Assembly (NCBI GenBank): GCA_023453795.1
Contig: JAEXSP010000034.1
Location: 1-64,000 of the forward strand
Direction of reading: 5' to 3'
DNA from: Bacillota bacterium
Lineage (GTDB): Bacteria > Bacillota > Clostridia > Acetivibrionales > JAEXSP01
DNA length: 64,000 bases
The position numbers were made by a program, and so were the translations under genes. Positions 16,085-24,928 of the stretch are shown in pieces (the first letter of the stretch is position 1; each line of letters begins with the position of its first letter). The notes under the pieces were generated by a model. It was not told the DNA's origin. It worked only from the letters and a program-made list of their open reading frames with translations, and did not search any database.

Positions 16085-16900
16085 ATGCTTCGACATATAA
16101 AATATTATTTTAAGATGGCTTATTGCTTTACGCGTCTTTCCACGAAAAGACAGATGGAATCCTTGCTATGGTTTACCTGCTTTTTGATTGCACTCCCTAT
16201 TCGGTGTATTACCGGTCTTGTCATTATTTATGTGCTTGTAGACAAGTTTTCACCCATGTACGGATGGTCTTATGAACAGCTGGTGTTTTTATACGGTTTG
16301 TCTTACATAAGTGACGGTTTGACATCAACCTTCGGGGCACAGGTACGGAGAATTGAGTCATTCGTAATAAGAGGAGATTTCGATAGATTCCTTGTAAGGC
16401 CGTTAAGTGTTATATTTCAACTATTTTTCAAGTTCATTTACCTTGTCGGTTTTATGGAAGTGGCGTCGGGCGGAATAGTTCTGGCTTACGCATGCCGGAA
16501 AGTCGGTTTCGTTTTATCAGCTGTCAATATTACAAAACTTGTTTTTGTAATTATAGGGGCCACACTTATTCGGCTGTCAATCCTGGTTGTTATAGGTTCC
16601 ATTGCATTCTGGACAAAACGCAGTGCAACACTCATTTGGATAACAGACGGAATTATTCTGAAAACCACACAGTATCCCATATCAATATACCCAGAAATAT
16701 TCCGGGCTCTGTTTACATTTATACTCCCCTTTGGATTTGTTAGTTTTTATCCGTGTACAGAGTTTTTTAAATTTGGAAGTCAGTTTAATTTGCCGCTCAA
16801 CTTTGCTTTCTGGACCCCTGTTATTGGTTTTTTAACACTTGTTTTGGCCATAAGAGTATTTGAACGCGGACTTGGAAAATATGAAAGCGCAGGCATGTGA
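16085..16900 (+). CDS. ABC-2 type transporter permease (second subunit)
   Basis: 271 residues with about six membrane segments. It is related in length and layout to the preceding permease, with a similar cytoplasmic loop (VRRIESFVIRGDFDRFLVRPLSV) containing the R-G-D-F/I-D/A-x-F-x-x-R-P pattern that both subunits share. It begins 5 bp after its partner, behind a GGGGGGCTAGG sequence, and would pair with it in the membrane. Confidence 0.88.
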   Translation: MLRHIKYYFKMAYCFTRLSTKRQMESLLWFTCFLIALPIRCITGLVIIYVLVDKFSPMYGWSYEQLVFLYGLSYISDGLTSTFGAQVRRIESFVIRGDFDRFLVRPLSVIFQLFFKFIYLVGFMEVASGGIVLAYACRKVGFVLSAVNITKLVFVIIGATLIRLSILVVIGSIAFWTKRSATLIWITDGIILKTTQYPISIYPEIFRALFTFILPFGFVSFYPCTEFFKFGSQFNLPLNFAFWTPVIGFLTLVLAIRVFERGLGKYESAGM

Positions 16901-16909
16901 GGTGTTTAT

Positions 16910-17887
16910 ATGTCACTGATTGAAGTGGAAGATCTGGTGAAAGAGTACAGTGTTGTAAAAAGAAAAAATGGGTTCAAAGGATTTCTAACCAGCCTTGTAA
17001 AGCCTGAAAGATATACTGTCAGAGCTGTGGATAACATCAGCTTTACTATAGAGAAGGGAGAGATTGTCGGATACCTGGGACCTAACGGTGCAGGAAAGAG
17101 CACTACAATAAAAATGCTGACCGGAATTCTGCATCCTACTTCCGGAGCGCTCAGGATAGAGGGGCTTTCGCCTCACCAGGACCGTAAGTCCGTTGTAAAA
17201 AAACTGGGCGTCGTATTCGGACAGAGAACACAGCTTTATTGGGAGCTCAGGCTGTCCGAATCCTTTGAACTTTTGAAGAGCATTTATCAAATCCCGGATC
17301 GGATATACAGGGAGAATCTCGAAACCATGAAGGAAGTTCTGGGTATTGACCAACTGCTGGATGTTCCTGTACGTCAGTTATCTCTGGGTCAGCGTATGAA
17401 GGGCGATTTGGCTGCAGCCATGCTGCATTCTCCTTCTATCCTGTTTCTGGACGAGCCTACCATAGGGCTTGATGTGGAAGCAAAGCATTCCATAAGGAAA
17501 TTTATACGTGAGATTAATGCCAGATATCAGGTAACGGTTATATTAACTACGCATGACCTGGATGATGTCGAACAACTGTGTTCAAGGCTTATGGTTATAA
17601 ACCACGGAAGAATCGTTGAGGACGGATCTCTCGAAAGACTTGTAGAGAGACTTGCCCCGTACCGTATTCTGGTTGTGGATATGGAATCGCCTCAAAATGA
17701 ATTGCAGCATGAGTATGCGAGTGTGATAAAACAGCAGGGAAACAGGGTGTGGATAAGGTTTGAAAAAAATAGAATAACTGCTGCCCAATTGATTTCCGAT
17801 ATTTCAAAAACTTTTGAGATTATAGATTTGAGCGTCAGTGAGCCAAATATAGAAGACATTATCAGGGAGGTTTATAAAAAAGACTGA
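16910..17887 (+). CDS. ABC transporter ATP-binding protein
   Basis: 325 residues. Walker A is GPNGAGKSTTIKML (about residue 62), the signature is LSLGQRMKGDLAAAML, Walker B is ILFLDEPTIGLD and the H-loop is VILTTHDLDDVE. A C-terminal extension of about 90 residues follows. The LGQRMK form of the signature is typical of ATPases that pair with two PF06182-type permeases. It should power export of the cluster product through the two subunits encoded immediately upstream. Confidence 0.93.
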   Translation: MSLIEVEDLVKEYSVVKRKNGFKGFLTSLVKPERYTVRAVDNISFTIEKGEIVGYLGPNGAGKSTTIKMLTGILHPTSGALRIEGLSPHQDRKSVVKKLGVVFGQRTQLYWELRLSESFELLKSIYQIPDRIYRENLETMKEVLGIDQLLDVPVRQLSLGQRMKGDLAAAMLHSPSILFLDEPTIGLDVEAKHSIRKFIREINARYQVTVILTTHDLDDVEQLCSRLMVINHGRIVEDGSLERLVERLAPYRILVVDMESPQNELQHEYASVIKQQGNRVWIRFEKNRITAAQLISDISKTFEIIDLSVSEPNIEDIIREVYKKD

Positions 17888-17924
17888 TTAGCCTTAAAAA
17901 CTTTAAACACTTGGGGGGATTAAA

Positions 17925-18728
17925 GTGAAAGATTTAAGAATGAGAAGACTTTTCAATAATTCAAGCAGCAAGCTGCTGATGATACCTTTGGATCATGGAG
18001 TAACCATGGGGCCTATCAAAGGTTTGGACAACATAAGGGAAACCGTCGGGATAATTGCTAAAACTCCGGTGAATGCTGTAGTCCTTCATAAAGGCAATAT
18101 CCATCTTTGCAGGGAAATTCTGCGAAAGAACAAGGATTTGTCTGTAGTTCTCCATTTAAGTGCTTCTGTAGGTTTTAGTCCGAACAGTGAAAGAAAAGTG
18201 CTGGTTGCCTGTGTTGAAGAAGCTGCAAGGCTCGGGGTTGATGCAGTGTCTATTCATGTGAATCTGGGTAATGAGTTCGATTATCATATGATAAATGATT
18301 TCGGCCATATTTCGAATGAATGTGAAAAGTGGGGAATTCCCTTATTGGCAATGATGTACCCAAGAGGCAAGGGCATTGACGGAAAGGATATCAATCTGAA
18401 TATGGTGGCTGCCAGGGTAGCAATGGAAATAGGGGCTGACATGGTAAAAATAAATTATACCGGGGATAAGAAGTCCTTTGAAAAAATTATCAAAGGAGTG
18501 AATATTCCTGTGGTGATTGCAGGAGGAGAATTTGATGATGACAGCCAGAAATTTCTAAACAATATCAAGGACGCCATGGATGTTGGTGCACGGGGCGTTG
18601 CAATAGGAAGGAATATATTCCAAAGGCATGATATGGAAATGTATATTTCAGCTATTCACTCAGTTGTAAATCAGGATGTAAAAATCAGTGATGCTTTAAA
18701 AAATATTCAAAGGAGGAAAATCGTATGA
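17925..18728 (+). CDS. Class I aldolase of the DhnA/ADH-synthase type (GriI-like)
   Basis: 267 residues, TIM-barrel aldolase of the FbaB/DhnA family. MIPLDHGVTMGPIKGLDNI at the N-terminus and ADMVKINYTGD (the Schiff-base Lys, about residue 180) match archaeal 2-amino-3,7-dideoxy-heptulosonate synthase. In the archaeal aromatic pathway this enzyme and DHQ synthase II replace AroF/AroB. In secondary metabolism the same pair (GriI/GriH of grixazone) builds 3-amino-4-hydroxybenzoate from aspartate semialdehyde and dihydroxyacetone phosphate. The stop overlaps the next start as ATGA, so the two are translationally coupled, supporting the GriI/GriH reading. It starts at GTG 17925 after GGGGG. Confidence 0.88.
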   Translation: MKDLRMRRLFNNSSSKLLMIPLDHGVTMGPIKGLDNIRETVGIIAKTPVNAVVLHKGNIHLCREILRKNKDLSVVLHLSASVGFSPNSERKVLVACVEEAARLGVDAVSIHVNLGNEFDYHMINDFGHISNECEKWGIPLLAMMYPRGKGIDGKDINLNMVAARVAMEIGADMVKINYTGDKKSFEKIIKGVNIPVVIAGGEFDDDSQKFLNNIKDAMDVGARGVAIGRNIFQRHDMEMYISAIHSVVNQDVKISDALKNIQRRKIV

Positions 18729-19858
18729 AGAGTGAAAAGGTTCTTTGGTTTGAAGTTACTGCTGAAACATCAGTCGGTATTGTGGATAAGGTATGCCAGA
18801 TGGCATATGATGTGCTGGTAATGGATGTGGGGAAAATTCAAATGATGGAGAATATAAAACTCCCCCAAAGAATTAAAATCGCATTGATCGTATCAACTGT
18901 GGAAGATGTTGAAGTCGTTAAAAGCAGTGAGAAGCTTTGGAAGAAGACCGAATATATCATAGCCAGGGATGCTTCATTATTGGACCTGTTAAAAAGGAAG
19001 TTTGAGCAAAAGGTTGGATTGATTATCGATGTACTAGACAGAGAGACTCTGGACAGGGCGGTTGAGCTGGTAAAAAAGGAATTGGATGCTGCAATTATTG
19101 AGTTTAAGGATCCTACGAATATTCCCCTGGAGCTGATACTGGCGACTACTCAAAGTTCACCATGCAAAATACTGAAAAAGGTTAAAAATTTTAGGGATGG
19201 TGAGGTTAGTCTTATGACAATGGAAGATGGAGCGGACGGCCTTATGCTGTCTTCAAATGATATAGGTGAAATTGTTGAAGTGGGGGATCTGATAAACCGT
19301 TCGAACCGGAAGGTATTTGACCTGAAACCGGCGGTTGTAACCTCAATAAAACCTGCCGGTATGGGAAGCAGGGTATGCATTGATACTACTTCCGAATTAA
19401 CACAGGATGAAGGTATGATATTGGGCTCAACTTCAAGCGGTGGCATTCTTACATGCAGCGAGACCCATTTCCTGCCCTATATGAACCTGCGGACATTCAG
19501 GGTAAATGCGGGAGGCATTCACCTTTATGTTTGGGGACCAAATGAAAAAGCCGTGTACCTTTCAGATTTGAGGGCTGGAGATAAGGTTTATGCAGTTAAT
19601 TCATCCAAGGAGGCAAGGGTTGTTACCGTAGGAAGAGTAAAAATTGAAGCAAGACCACTTCTCTTTATAGAGTGTGATATTGATGGTGTCAAGGTAAACA
19701 CATTTATCCAGGATGACTGGCACGTCAGGATGTTCGGTTCGAACGGAGAAATACGTCCTTCCAGTGAAATCAGGGTAGGAGATAAATTACTCGGATTCCT
19801 GGATATGCCGGGCAGGCATGTCGGACTGAGAATTAACGAGACCATTAAAGAAGTATGA
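18725..19858 (+). CDS. 3-dehydroquinate synthase II family protein (GriH-like)
   Basis: 377 residues of the PF01959 family. The C-terminal two thirds carry the conserved pattern KPAGMGSRVCIDT, LGSTSSGGILTCSE, FRVNAGGIHLYVW, VGRVKIEARPLLFIE and VGDKLLGF. Archaeal members make 3-dehydroquinate; GriH of Streptomyces makes 3-amino-4-hydroxybenzoate from the same aldol product. Sequence inspection cannot separate these two activities, but a location inside a cluster with an NRPS and glycosyltransferases favours the aryl-acid role. It begins at ATG 18725 inside the end of the aldolase gene, after AAAGGAGGAAAA. Confidence 0.9.
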   Translation: MKSEKVLWFEVTAETSVGIVDKVCQMAYDVLVMDVGKIQMMENIKLPQRIKIALIVSTVEDVEVVKSSEKLWKKTEYIIARDASLLDLLKRKFEQKVGLIIDVLDRETLDRAVELVKKELDAAIIEFKDPTNIPLELILATTQSSPCKILKKVKNFRDGEVSLMTMEDGADGLMLSSNDIGEIVEVGDLINRSNRKVFDLKPAVVTSIKPAGMGSRVCIDTTSELTQDEGMILGSTSSGGILTCSETHFLPYMNLRTFRVNAGGIHLYVWGPNEKAVYLSDLRAGDKVYAVNSSKEARVVTVGRVKIEARPLLFIECDIDGVKVNTFIQDDWHVRMFGSNGEIRPSSEIRVGDKLLGFLDMPGRHVGLRINETIKEV

Positions 19859-19900
19859 TAAGAAGCGAATTTGAATAAGTATGATCGGAGGTAACTTAAA

Positions 19901-20173
19901 ATGGAAAGGCAAAGAGTAGAAGAGGGTATAAAAAATATACTAAGAGAAAACCAGTTTATTGCTTTAAAAGATATGATCGATTCGATTACGAACGAGACTT
20001 CTCTTGTTAATGATTTATCACTGGATTCAATACAAATCCTTGAATTGATTGTAGGAATGGAAAAAGAGTTCGGATTTTCATGTGAACCGGATGAATTGGA
20101 ACTGGATATGTTTGACCGATTTGAAAGCCTGGTGGATTTTGTAGCGAAAAAGGTTGAAGGATTGAAACAATGA
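19901..20173 (+). CDS. Free-standing acyl carrier protein
   Basis: 90 residues, acidic, helical, with the phosphopantetheine attachment Ser in LSLDSIQIL (about residue 45). The conserved Glu-rich helix and GFSCEPDE follow. It lies directly behind the DHQ-synthase-like gene and ahead of a glycosyltransferase. A plausible role is to hold the aryl acid activated by the ligase at 6419 so that the final C domain of the NRPS or the glycosyltransferases can act on it. This assignment is inference. Start ATG after GATCGGAGG. Confidence 0.9.
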   Translation: MERQRVEEGIKNILRENQFIALKDMIDSITNETSLVNDLSLDSIQILELIVGMEKEFGFSCEPDELELDMFDRFESLVDFVAKKVEGLKQ

Positions 20174-20192
20174 TTTGCTAAGGAGGCAGCAC

Positions 20193-21407
20193 ATGGACAA
20201 GCGCGACTCAATTTTTATTGCAATGAATAATGGCTTTGGTCCTCTGGCACAGATCCTTCCTATAGTTGATGAACTGAAAAAAAACAACTATCATATTATC
20301 CTTCATAATTGCAGGGCTGCTGCGGATATGGTAAAAAAAATGGGATTTGAGTATTTTGAACTGCCTTGCGAAACAGTGAAGCCCGACAGGGTAACTCCCA
20401 ATACACCGGATTGGTGGAATGCGGATTATCTGTACAGTAAGTACGGATATCTCGATTACAGATATGTAAAATGTTACGTTGATATCTTTACGAGGGCTTT
20501 TGAGTTTTATAAACCGAAAGCGGTAATTTCCATGATGTATCCAACTGCAACAATAGCTGCAAGAAGGCTTGGGATACCTTTGATAAGCGTTACGCAGGCA
20601 TGCCTGCATAATAAAGGCAGAGGGGGGCGTACAACATGGTGGAAGGAGCTTCCCCGGAATCTTGAGAGGACAAGTCCGGTGGTAAACAGGGTTTTACGGG
20701 AGTTGGGGCTTAAACCCATATCCAAAATGGAAGACTTGAATGACGGAGACCTGACCATTGTGCCGAGTATTCCTGAATTTGACGTAATTGAAAGCAATGA
20801 CGTGATTTATACAGGGCTCATGTTCTGGCAGGGACCCGAAGAATTGACAGATGTGGAATTCAATATCAAAAGAAAGAACAGGTACTTGATTTTTGTATAT
20901 ACCGGACACCTTTATAACTCGGGTGGAGGTGCTACGGGAATGGTACTTTTGAAAGAAGCTGTAAAAGCATTCAACAACACTGAATTCGATGTTATCCTCT
21001 CCACAGGTACGGGACAGGAGCTTCCCAACAACCTTGAAACAGCAGAAAACATTACCATTTCGGAATGGGTGCCGGTCAACAAGGTAATACCGCAGTGCGA
21101 TTTGATGATTCACCACGGCGGCCATGGTTGCTGCCTTCAAAGTATAGGTCATGGAGTACCTTCACTGGTCATACCGACAATGGATGAAAGAGAATATAAC
21201 GCGAGACAGTTGTATGATATGGGTGTGGGATTATTCATTTTACCGGAGGAATTAAATCCGGAGCTGCTGTTGACCAGTGCAAGAGCTATGGTTAATGACC
21301 GGAAGATGAAGGAAAAAGCACGTTCATGCTCAGAGTTTTACAGGGACAGGAAAGACGGGCCGGCTACAGCTGCAAGAAAGATCATGGAATTAATCAGGGA
21401 TATATAA
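20193..21407 (+). CDS. GT1-family (UGT/MGT-like) glycosyltransferase 1
   Basis: About 404 residues in the GT-B fold. The N-terminal half begins FIAMNNGFGPLAQILPI (acceptor domain). The C-terminal half has ISEWVPVNKVIPQCDLMIHHGGHG...GVPSLVIP, the nucleotide-sugar signature of macrolide and antibiotic glycosyltransferases. AAGGAGG at 20180-20186 identifies ATG 20193 as the start, although the frame is open from 20175. It is a close paralogue of the protein at 22589-23800 (shared RTTWWKELPRNL, LTIVPSIPEFDVI, DEREYNARQLY). The natural acceptor is probably the cluster product or its aryl hydroxyl. Confidence 0.9.
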   Translation: MDKRDSIFIAMNNGFGPLAQILPIVDELKKNNYHIILHNCRAAADMVKKMGFEYFELPCETVKPDRVTPNTPDWWNADYLYSKYGYLDYRYVKCYVDIFTRAFEFYKPKAVISMMYPTATIAARRLGIPLISVTQACLHNKGRGGRTTWWKELPRNLERTSPVVNRVLRELGLKPISKMEDLNDGDLTIVPSIPEFDVIESNDVIYTGLMFWQGPEELTDVEFNIKRKNRYLIFVYTGHLYNSGGGATGMVLLKEAVKAFNNTEFDVILSTGTGQELPNNLETAENITISEWVPVNKVIPQCDLMIHHGGHGCCLQSIGHGVPSLVIPTMDEREYNARQLYDMGVGLFILPEELNPELLLTSARAMVNDRKMKEKARSCSEFYRDRKDGPATAARKIMELIRDI

Positions 21408-21431
21408 TCCTTGTGTTTTTAGGGGGTAATT

Positions 21432-22511
21432 ATGTCAAATACGCCTTTGGTAAGTATCATTGTACCAACATATAACAGACAAAAGACACTGCCTGATACA
21501 ATACAATCCATCCTTCAACAGACCTACACCAACTGGGAACTGATTATTGTAGATGACGGCAGTACGGATGATACCGGAAAACTGGTCAGTCAATATTCTC
21601 TAACCGATAAAAGGATAAAATATTTATCAACCGGGAATAATCATGGACCTTCATGGGCAAGAAACTACGGCATGAGGAATTGCAGGGGTGAATATATTGC
21701 CTTTCTGGATTCTGATGATGTATGGCTTGAAAAGCATCTGTATGAAAGTATGAAAGCGTTGCAGGAGGAAGGTGTCAGTGTTTGTTTCTCATTGTGGTAT
21801 GAGAAGAACAATACTACGGGTGAATTATACAAGGTTCTGGAACCGGAAGATGAGGAAACGTTGAAAAAGGTCATGACGGAATTGAATCTGAAAGAGCATA
21901 ATAACCGTATCATATTTCCATCACATGAGTTCTATGAGATAAAGTGTTTAAAAACCGTGCATATTTGTCATATAAATACCATGGTCCTGAAAAGAGAGGT
22001 CGTTGATAGGGTTGGAATGCTCAATGAAAAGCTGGGGGGAAGTGAAGATACGGACTATATCTACCGGATTATTCACGAATACCCATTTTGCCTGGTGAAG
22101 GATTATCATTTCATTTATAACCAGGGGGAAGACAATATACATAATTTTATTGACCGCCGAAAGCTTGATATAGACGCGTTATTGAGTAATTCTGAGGTAG
22201 TCGGAAGGTTTACTTTTTGCGGAATATACAAGATCAGGATGCTTGAGGAAAGAAAGAAGTTCATAAGGAAATCCAGGAAAGTTAAAAGGAAGAAAGAGTG
22301 TATTGAACGCTGTAACCAAAAAATAGAGATCAAATATTTTACAATGGGGTTTATAAATAAAAAGACTGATAAAATTAGTGCAATATATTATTTGCTTAAG
22401 TCTTTTCCATACAAGGTGAATGCTCGGAAAATGAAGCTTGCAGTAAATATCCTGTTTCCTTTTTTCTTTAAAGAGCAGGGGATTGGTTTTGATGATCTCT
22501 GGCTGAATTAA
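21432..22511 (+). CDS. GT2-family glycosyltransferase 1
   Basis: 359 residues. The GT-A core has VSIIVPTYNRQKTLPDTI, IIVDDGSTDDTG (nucleotide-binding Asp pair), ARNYGMRNCRGEYIAFLDSDD (DxD metal site) and a basic helical C-terminal part (about 260-359) with no membrane segment. It is very similar to the protein at 28424-29500, and both end in DDLWL-x. The gene starts 25 bp after glycosyltransferase 1, behind TTAGGGGG. It probably adds a sugar to the product or to a cell-surface carrier; the donor cannot be told from the sequence. Confidence 0.9.
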   Translation: MSNTPLVSIIVPTYNRQKTLPDTIQSILQQTYTNWELIIVDDGSTDDTGKLVSQYSLTDKRIKYLSTGNNHGPSWARNYGMRNCRGEYIAFLDSDDVWLEKHLYESMKALQEEGVSVCFSLWYEKNNTTGELYKVLEPEDEETLKKVMTELNLKEHNNRIIFPSHEFYEIKCLKTVHICHINTMVLKREVVDRVGMLNEKLGGSEDTDYIYRIIHEYPFCLVKDYHFIYNQGEDNIHNFIDRRKLDIDALLSNSEVVGRFTFCGIYKIRMLEERKKFIRKSRKVKRKKECIERCNQKIEIKYFTMGFINKKTDKISAIYYLLKSFPYKVNARKMKLAVNILFPFFFKEQGIGFDDLWLN

Positions 22512-22588
22512 AGTTTATTAATCAATTGTGTTAAAAACTATCAACAGGCTGATGAGAAAATTTACTAAGAAGCAGGGGGATAAATACA

Positions 22589-23800
22589 ATGGAGAAATGC
22601 AATACAGTTTTTATAGGAATGGGAGGGGGATTCGGACCGTTAGCCCAAGCCATGCCCATTGCCGATGAATTAACTAAAAACGGTATGGAAATAATTTGCC
22701 AGACCCACCGGGCCGCTATGGATATGGTAAAAAGGATGGGCCTTAAGGTGCTGGATTTACCGCAAATTGAACCGCCGAAAATAATAAACCCAAACGGCCC
22801 TGAATGGTGGAATGAAGACTATCTTTGGAGCAAATACGGTTTCCTTGATTATGATTATGTAAAAGCATTAATTGAATATTATACAGAGGAGATAAAAAAA
22901 ATAAATCCCAAATTGATCATTTCCGTACACACCCCCACTGCAGCTGTTGTTGCAAGAAGACTTAAGATTCCTCTGGTTTGTGTTGTTCAGGCCTGCATGC
23001 TTGAAGGGGGAAAAGGCGGACGTACAACATGGTGGAAGGAGTTGCCCCGAAATCTGGATAGAACCAGTATTGTGATAAATAAAGTTTTAGAGGAAATGGG
23101 TATGGGCCTGCTTGGAAAAATGGAGGAGCTTAATGAAGGACTTCTTACCATTGTTCCGAGTATTCCTGAATTTGATGTAATCAGCGGCGGAAACGTTTTT
23201 TACACAGGGCCGATGTACTGGCAGGGCCCCGAAGAATTACTTGAGGGTGAGTATGATTGCCAAAGACACAATAAACATCTGGTTCATGTATATACTGGAC
23301 ATCTCATTAATTCAAAGGGAATTGAGACAGGGCTCATTTTGTTGAATAACATAGTGAAAGCGTTTAATAATACTGAGTTTGATGTAATCATTTCTACAGG
23401 AACCGGACAATCGGTTCCGAAAGCTCTGAAAACGGCTGATAATATAACAATTTCTGAATGGGTTCCGGTAAACAAGCTTATACCGCAGTGTGACCTTATT
23501 ATTCACCATGGAGGACACGGCTCCTCTTTGCAGGGAATAGCCCACGGAGTTCCGGCTCTTGTTACACCTACGACGGACGAACGTGAGTATAATGCACGAC
23601 AGTTGTATGAATTGGGGGTGGGCTTATATATAACTCCAGCGGAATTAACACCGGAATTAATTCTTTATAAGGCCAGAGAAATTGTCAACAGCCGTAAAAT
23701 GACGGCAAATTCTAAAAAACTGGCTGAAGTTGTAAGGAGAAGAAACTATAATGGAGCCTCTGAAGCAGCAAGAATGATACTGGAGCTGATAAAAAAGTAA
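22589..23800 (+). CDS. GT1-family glycosyltransferase 2, paralogue of 20193-21407
   Basis: 403 residues, with the same layout as the first GT1: FIGMGGGFGPLAQAMPI at the start, RTTWWKELPRNL in the middle, and ISEWVPVNKLIPQCDLIIHHGGHG with GVPALVTP near the end. The two are clearly a tandem duplication separated by the GT2 gene. The copies differ mostly in the N-terminal acceptor half, which suggests different acceptors or successive glycosylations. A 77-bp gap and an AAGCAGGGGG ribosome binding site precede it. It is the last gene of the long plus-strand run, and the response-regulator gene converges on it 7 bp away. Confidence 0.9.
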   Translation: MEKCNTVFIGMGGGFGPLAQAMPIADELTKNGMEIICQTHRAAMDMVKRMGLKVLDLPQIEPPKIINPNGPEWWNEDYLWSKYGFLDYDYVKALIEYYTEEIKKINPKLIISVHTPTAAVVARRLKIPLVCVVQACMLEGGKGGRTTWWKELPRNLDRTSIVINKVLEEMGMGLLGKMEELNEGLLTIVPSIPEFDVISGGNVFYTGPMYWQGPEELLEGEYDCQRHNKHLVHVYTGHLINSKGIETGLILLNNIVKAFNNTEFDVIISTGTGQSVPKALKTADNITISEWVPVNKLIPQCDLIIHHGGHGSSLQGIAHGVPALVTPTTDEREYNARQLYELGVGLYITPAELTPELILYKAREIVNSRKMTANSKKLAEVVRRRNYNGASEAARMILELIKK

Positions 23801-23807
23801 GTATGAC

Positions 23808-24434
23808 TTAATCAGGCTTTTTTAATTCTTCAAACCTTTTTACATTAAACTTTTTTAGTATACTTTTAGATTGCTTTTTTACTGTGTCCAGAGTTTTAAA
23901 GAGCACTTTTGACGTTTGGGATATGGAATTGCCGGCAATTCTAAGCTCATAGACCTTCCTTTCCTCAGGAGTGAGTTTGCTGACTGACAATTCCTCCTGG
24001 GTTAGGGAGAGCTGCTTTTTAAGCTCAATAAAAATATTTGCAAGAACCTGAAAAGGTGAGTTGTCAAAATACACAGAGCGGATAGTTTGTGGAACTTCCT
24101 TAAAATTTTTCTTTTCAAGGTAATTTACTGCGCCAGCTGAAATTGACTTGATTACAAGGTCATTTTTACTATATGAAGTCAAAACAATAATTTTTAGCTT
24201 TTTATGTATCAGAGATATTTCTTCTATAATATCAATACCATCGAAAAAGCCCTCTGTTAATTCGAGGTCCATAAGTATTATGTCAATTTCAGAATTGTTT
24301 AATAAATCTATAGCTTTTTCTTTATTATTTGCTGTACCCACAACTTTTATATCATTTTCTTTGTTTAAAAAAATTGATAAGTTGTTTGACCATGACAGGT
24401 TATCATCAACGATCATTATATTAATTGCTTGCAT
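23808..24434 (-). CDS. Response regulator with receiver and LuxR-type DNA-binding domain
   Basis: 208 residues. The receiver domain (about 1-122) has the acidic pair VDDN, the phosphorylation Asp in DIILMDLEL (about residue 54) and the Lys in YLEKKNF. The C-terminal region (about 148-205) is a helix-turn-helix resembling NarL/LuxR (LTPEERKVYELRIAG...VKKQSKSILKKF). Its likely partner is the histidine kinase at 26079-27479, also on the minus strand. The two genes share a promoter-region sequence at 24474-24497 and 27645-27664. It probably governs expression of the cluster or its sigma factor. Confidence 0.88.
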   Translation of the reverse strand: MQAINIMIVDDNLSWSNNLSIFLNKENDIKVVGTANNKEKAIDLLNNSEIDIILMDLELTEGFFDGIDIIEEISLIHKKLKIIVLTSYSKNDLVIKSISAGAVNYLEKKNFKEVPQTIRSVYFDNSPFQVLANIFIELKKQLSLTQEELSVSKLTPEERKVYELRIAGNSISQTSKVLFKTLDTVKKQSKSILKKFNVKRFEELKKPD

Positions 24435-24473
24435 ATAACCCCTCTATGAAAACAAACTATAAACAGTACTAAC

Positions 24474-24497
24474 ATTATAACATAATAAAACTATAAA
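24474..24497 (-). promoter_or_regulatory. Promoter-region box shared by the response regulator and kinase genes
   Basis: On the minus strand it reads TATAGTTTTATTATG followed by TTATAAT. The same block, with one T fewer, occurs at 27645-27664 upstream of the histidine kinase. TATAAT can serve as the -10 hexamer, about 40 bp before the response-regulator start. Confidence 0.5.
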
Positions 24498-24634
24498 GGT
24501 TACAAGTTGTGGAAATAAAGGGAAATGTGGTGAAATATGGACATAACTTGACGTACATTCCGGATGCACTGCAAATCTAGATAAATCGCGTGCAATATAG
24601 ATATTATTATTTGAAAAAAATGTTTATAGGTATT

Positions 24635-24673
24635 TTTCAACTTTTTAGGTAATTTACATGTATATATGTATGG
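24635..24673 (+). promoter_or_regulatory. Putative ECF-sigma promoter (site 2), before the aldo/keto reductase
   Basis: TTTCAACTTTTT (CAACT at 24638-24642) and GTATATATGTATGG starting at 24660 are again 22 bp apart. It would give a leader of more than 250 nt that includes the dispersed repeat. Confidence 0.65.
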
Positions 24674-24762
24674 AAAGAGAGGTATGATTTCAGGTTCGGA
24701 TAAGTTAAAATGAAGCTGCTTATCAATATTTTCTTTTCATTTATGTACAAGCACCTAGTGTT

Positions 24763-24866
24763 TTGTAACACTTAAATCTTATGTATTCATTCAAAGTGTT
24801 ACAAATACACTTCCTTGATGTTGTGGCCTACTTATCTATAACTTTTAGACGTTACAGGCCACTTGA
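24763..24866 (-). repeat. Dispersed repeat, copy 1 (two internal inverted repeats)
   Basis: Read on the minus strand it matches 57024-57120 on the plus strand, with about 80% identity by eye and over 90% in the first 40 bp. It contains GTGGCCT...AGGCCAC (24823-24862) around a conserved core with GTTATAGATAAG, and a second inverted repeat GTAACACTT / AAGTGTTAC. It does not encode protein. Confidence 0.8.
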
Positions 24867-24928
24867 CATTAGTAAGAAGGAACTCTGGCAAAACTGACGG
24901 TGCTGCTTACGAATAGGGGTTGTAAACA

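Larger units (their letters stand above)
24435..24928 (+). other. Long intergenic region between response regulator and aldo/keto reductase
   Basis: 494 bp with no gene. In order it holds the minus-strand promoter box of the response regulator (24474-24497), an AT-rich stretch, the second copy of the ECF-type promoter (24635-24673), a dispersed repeat with two inverted repeats (24763-24866) and a CGAATAGGGGT ribosome-binding segment that is also found before the first cluster gene. Confidence 0.7.
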
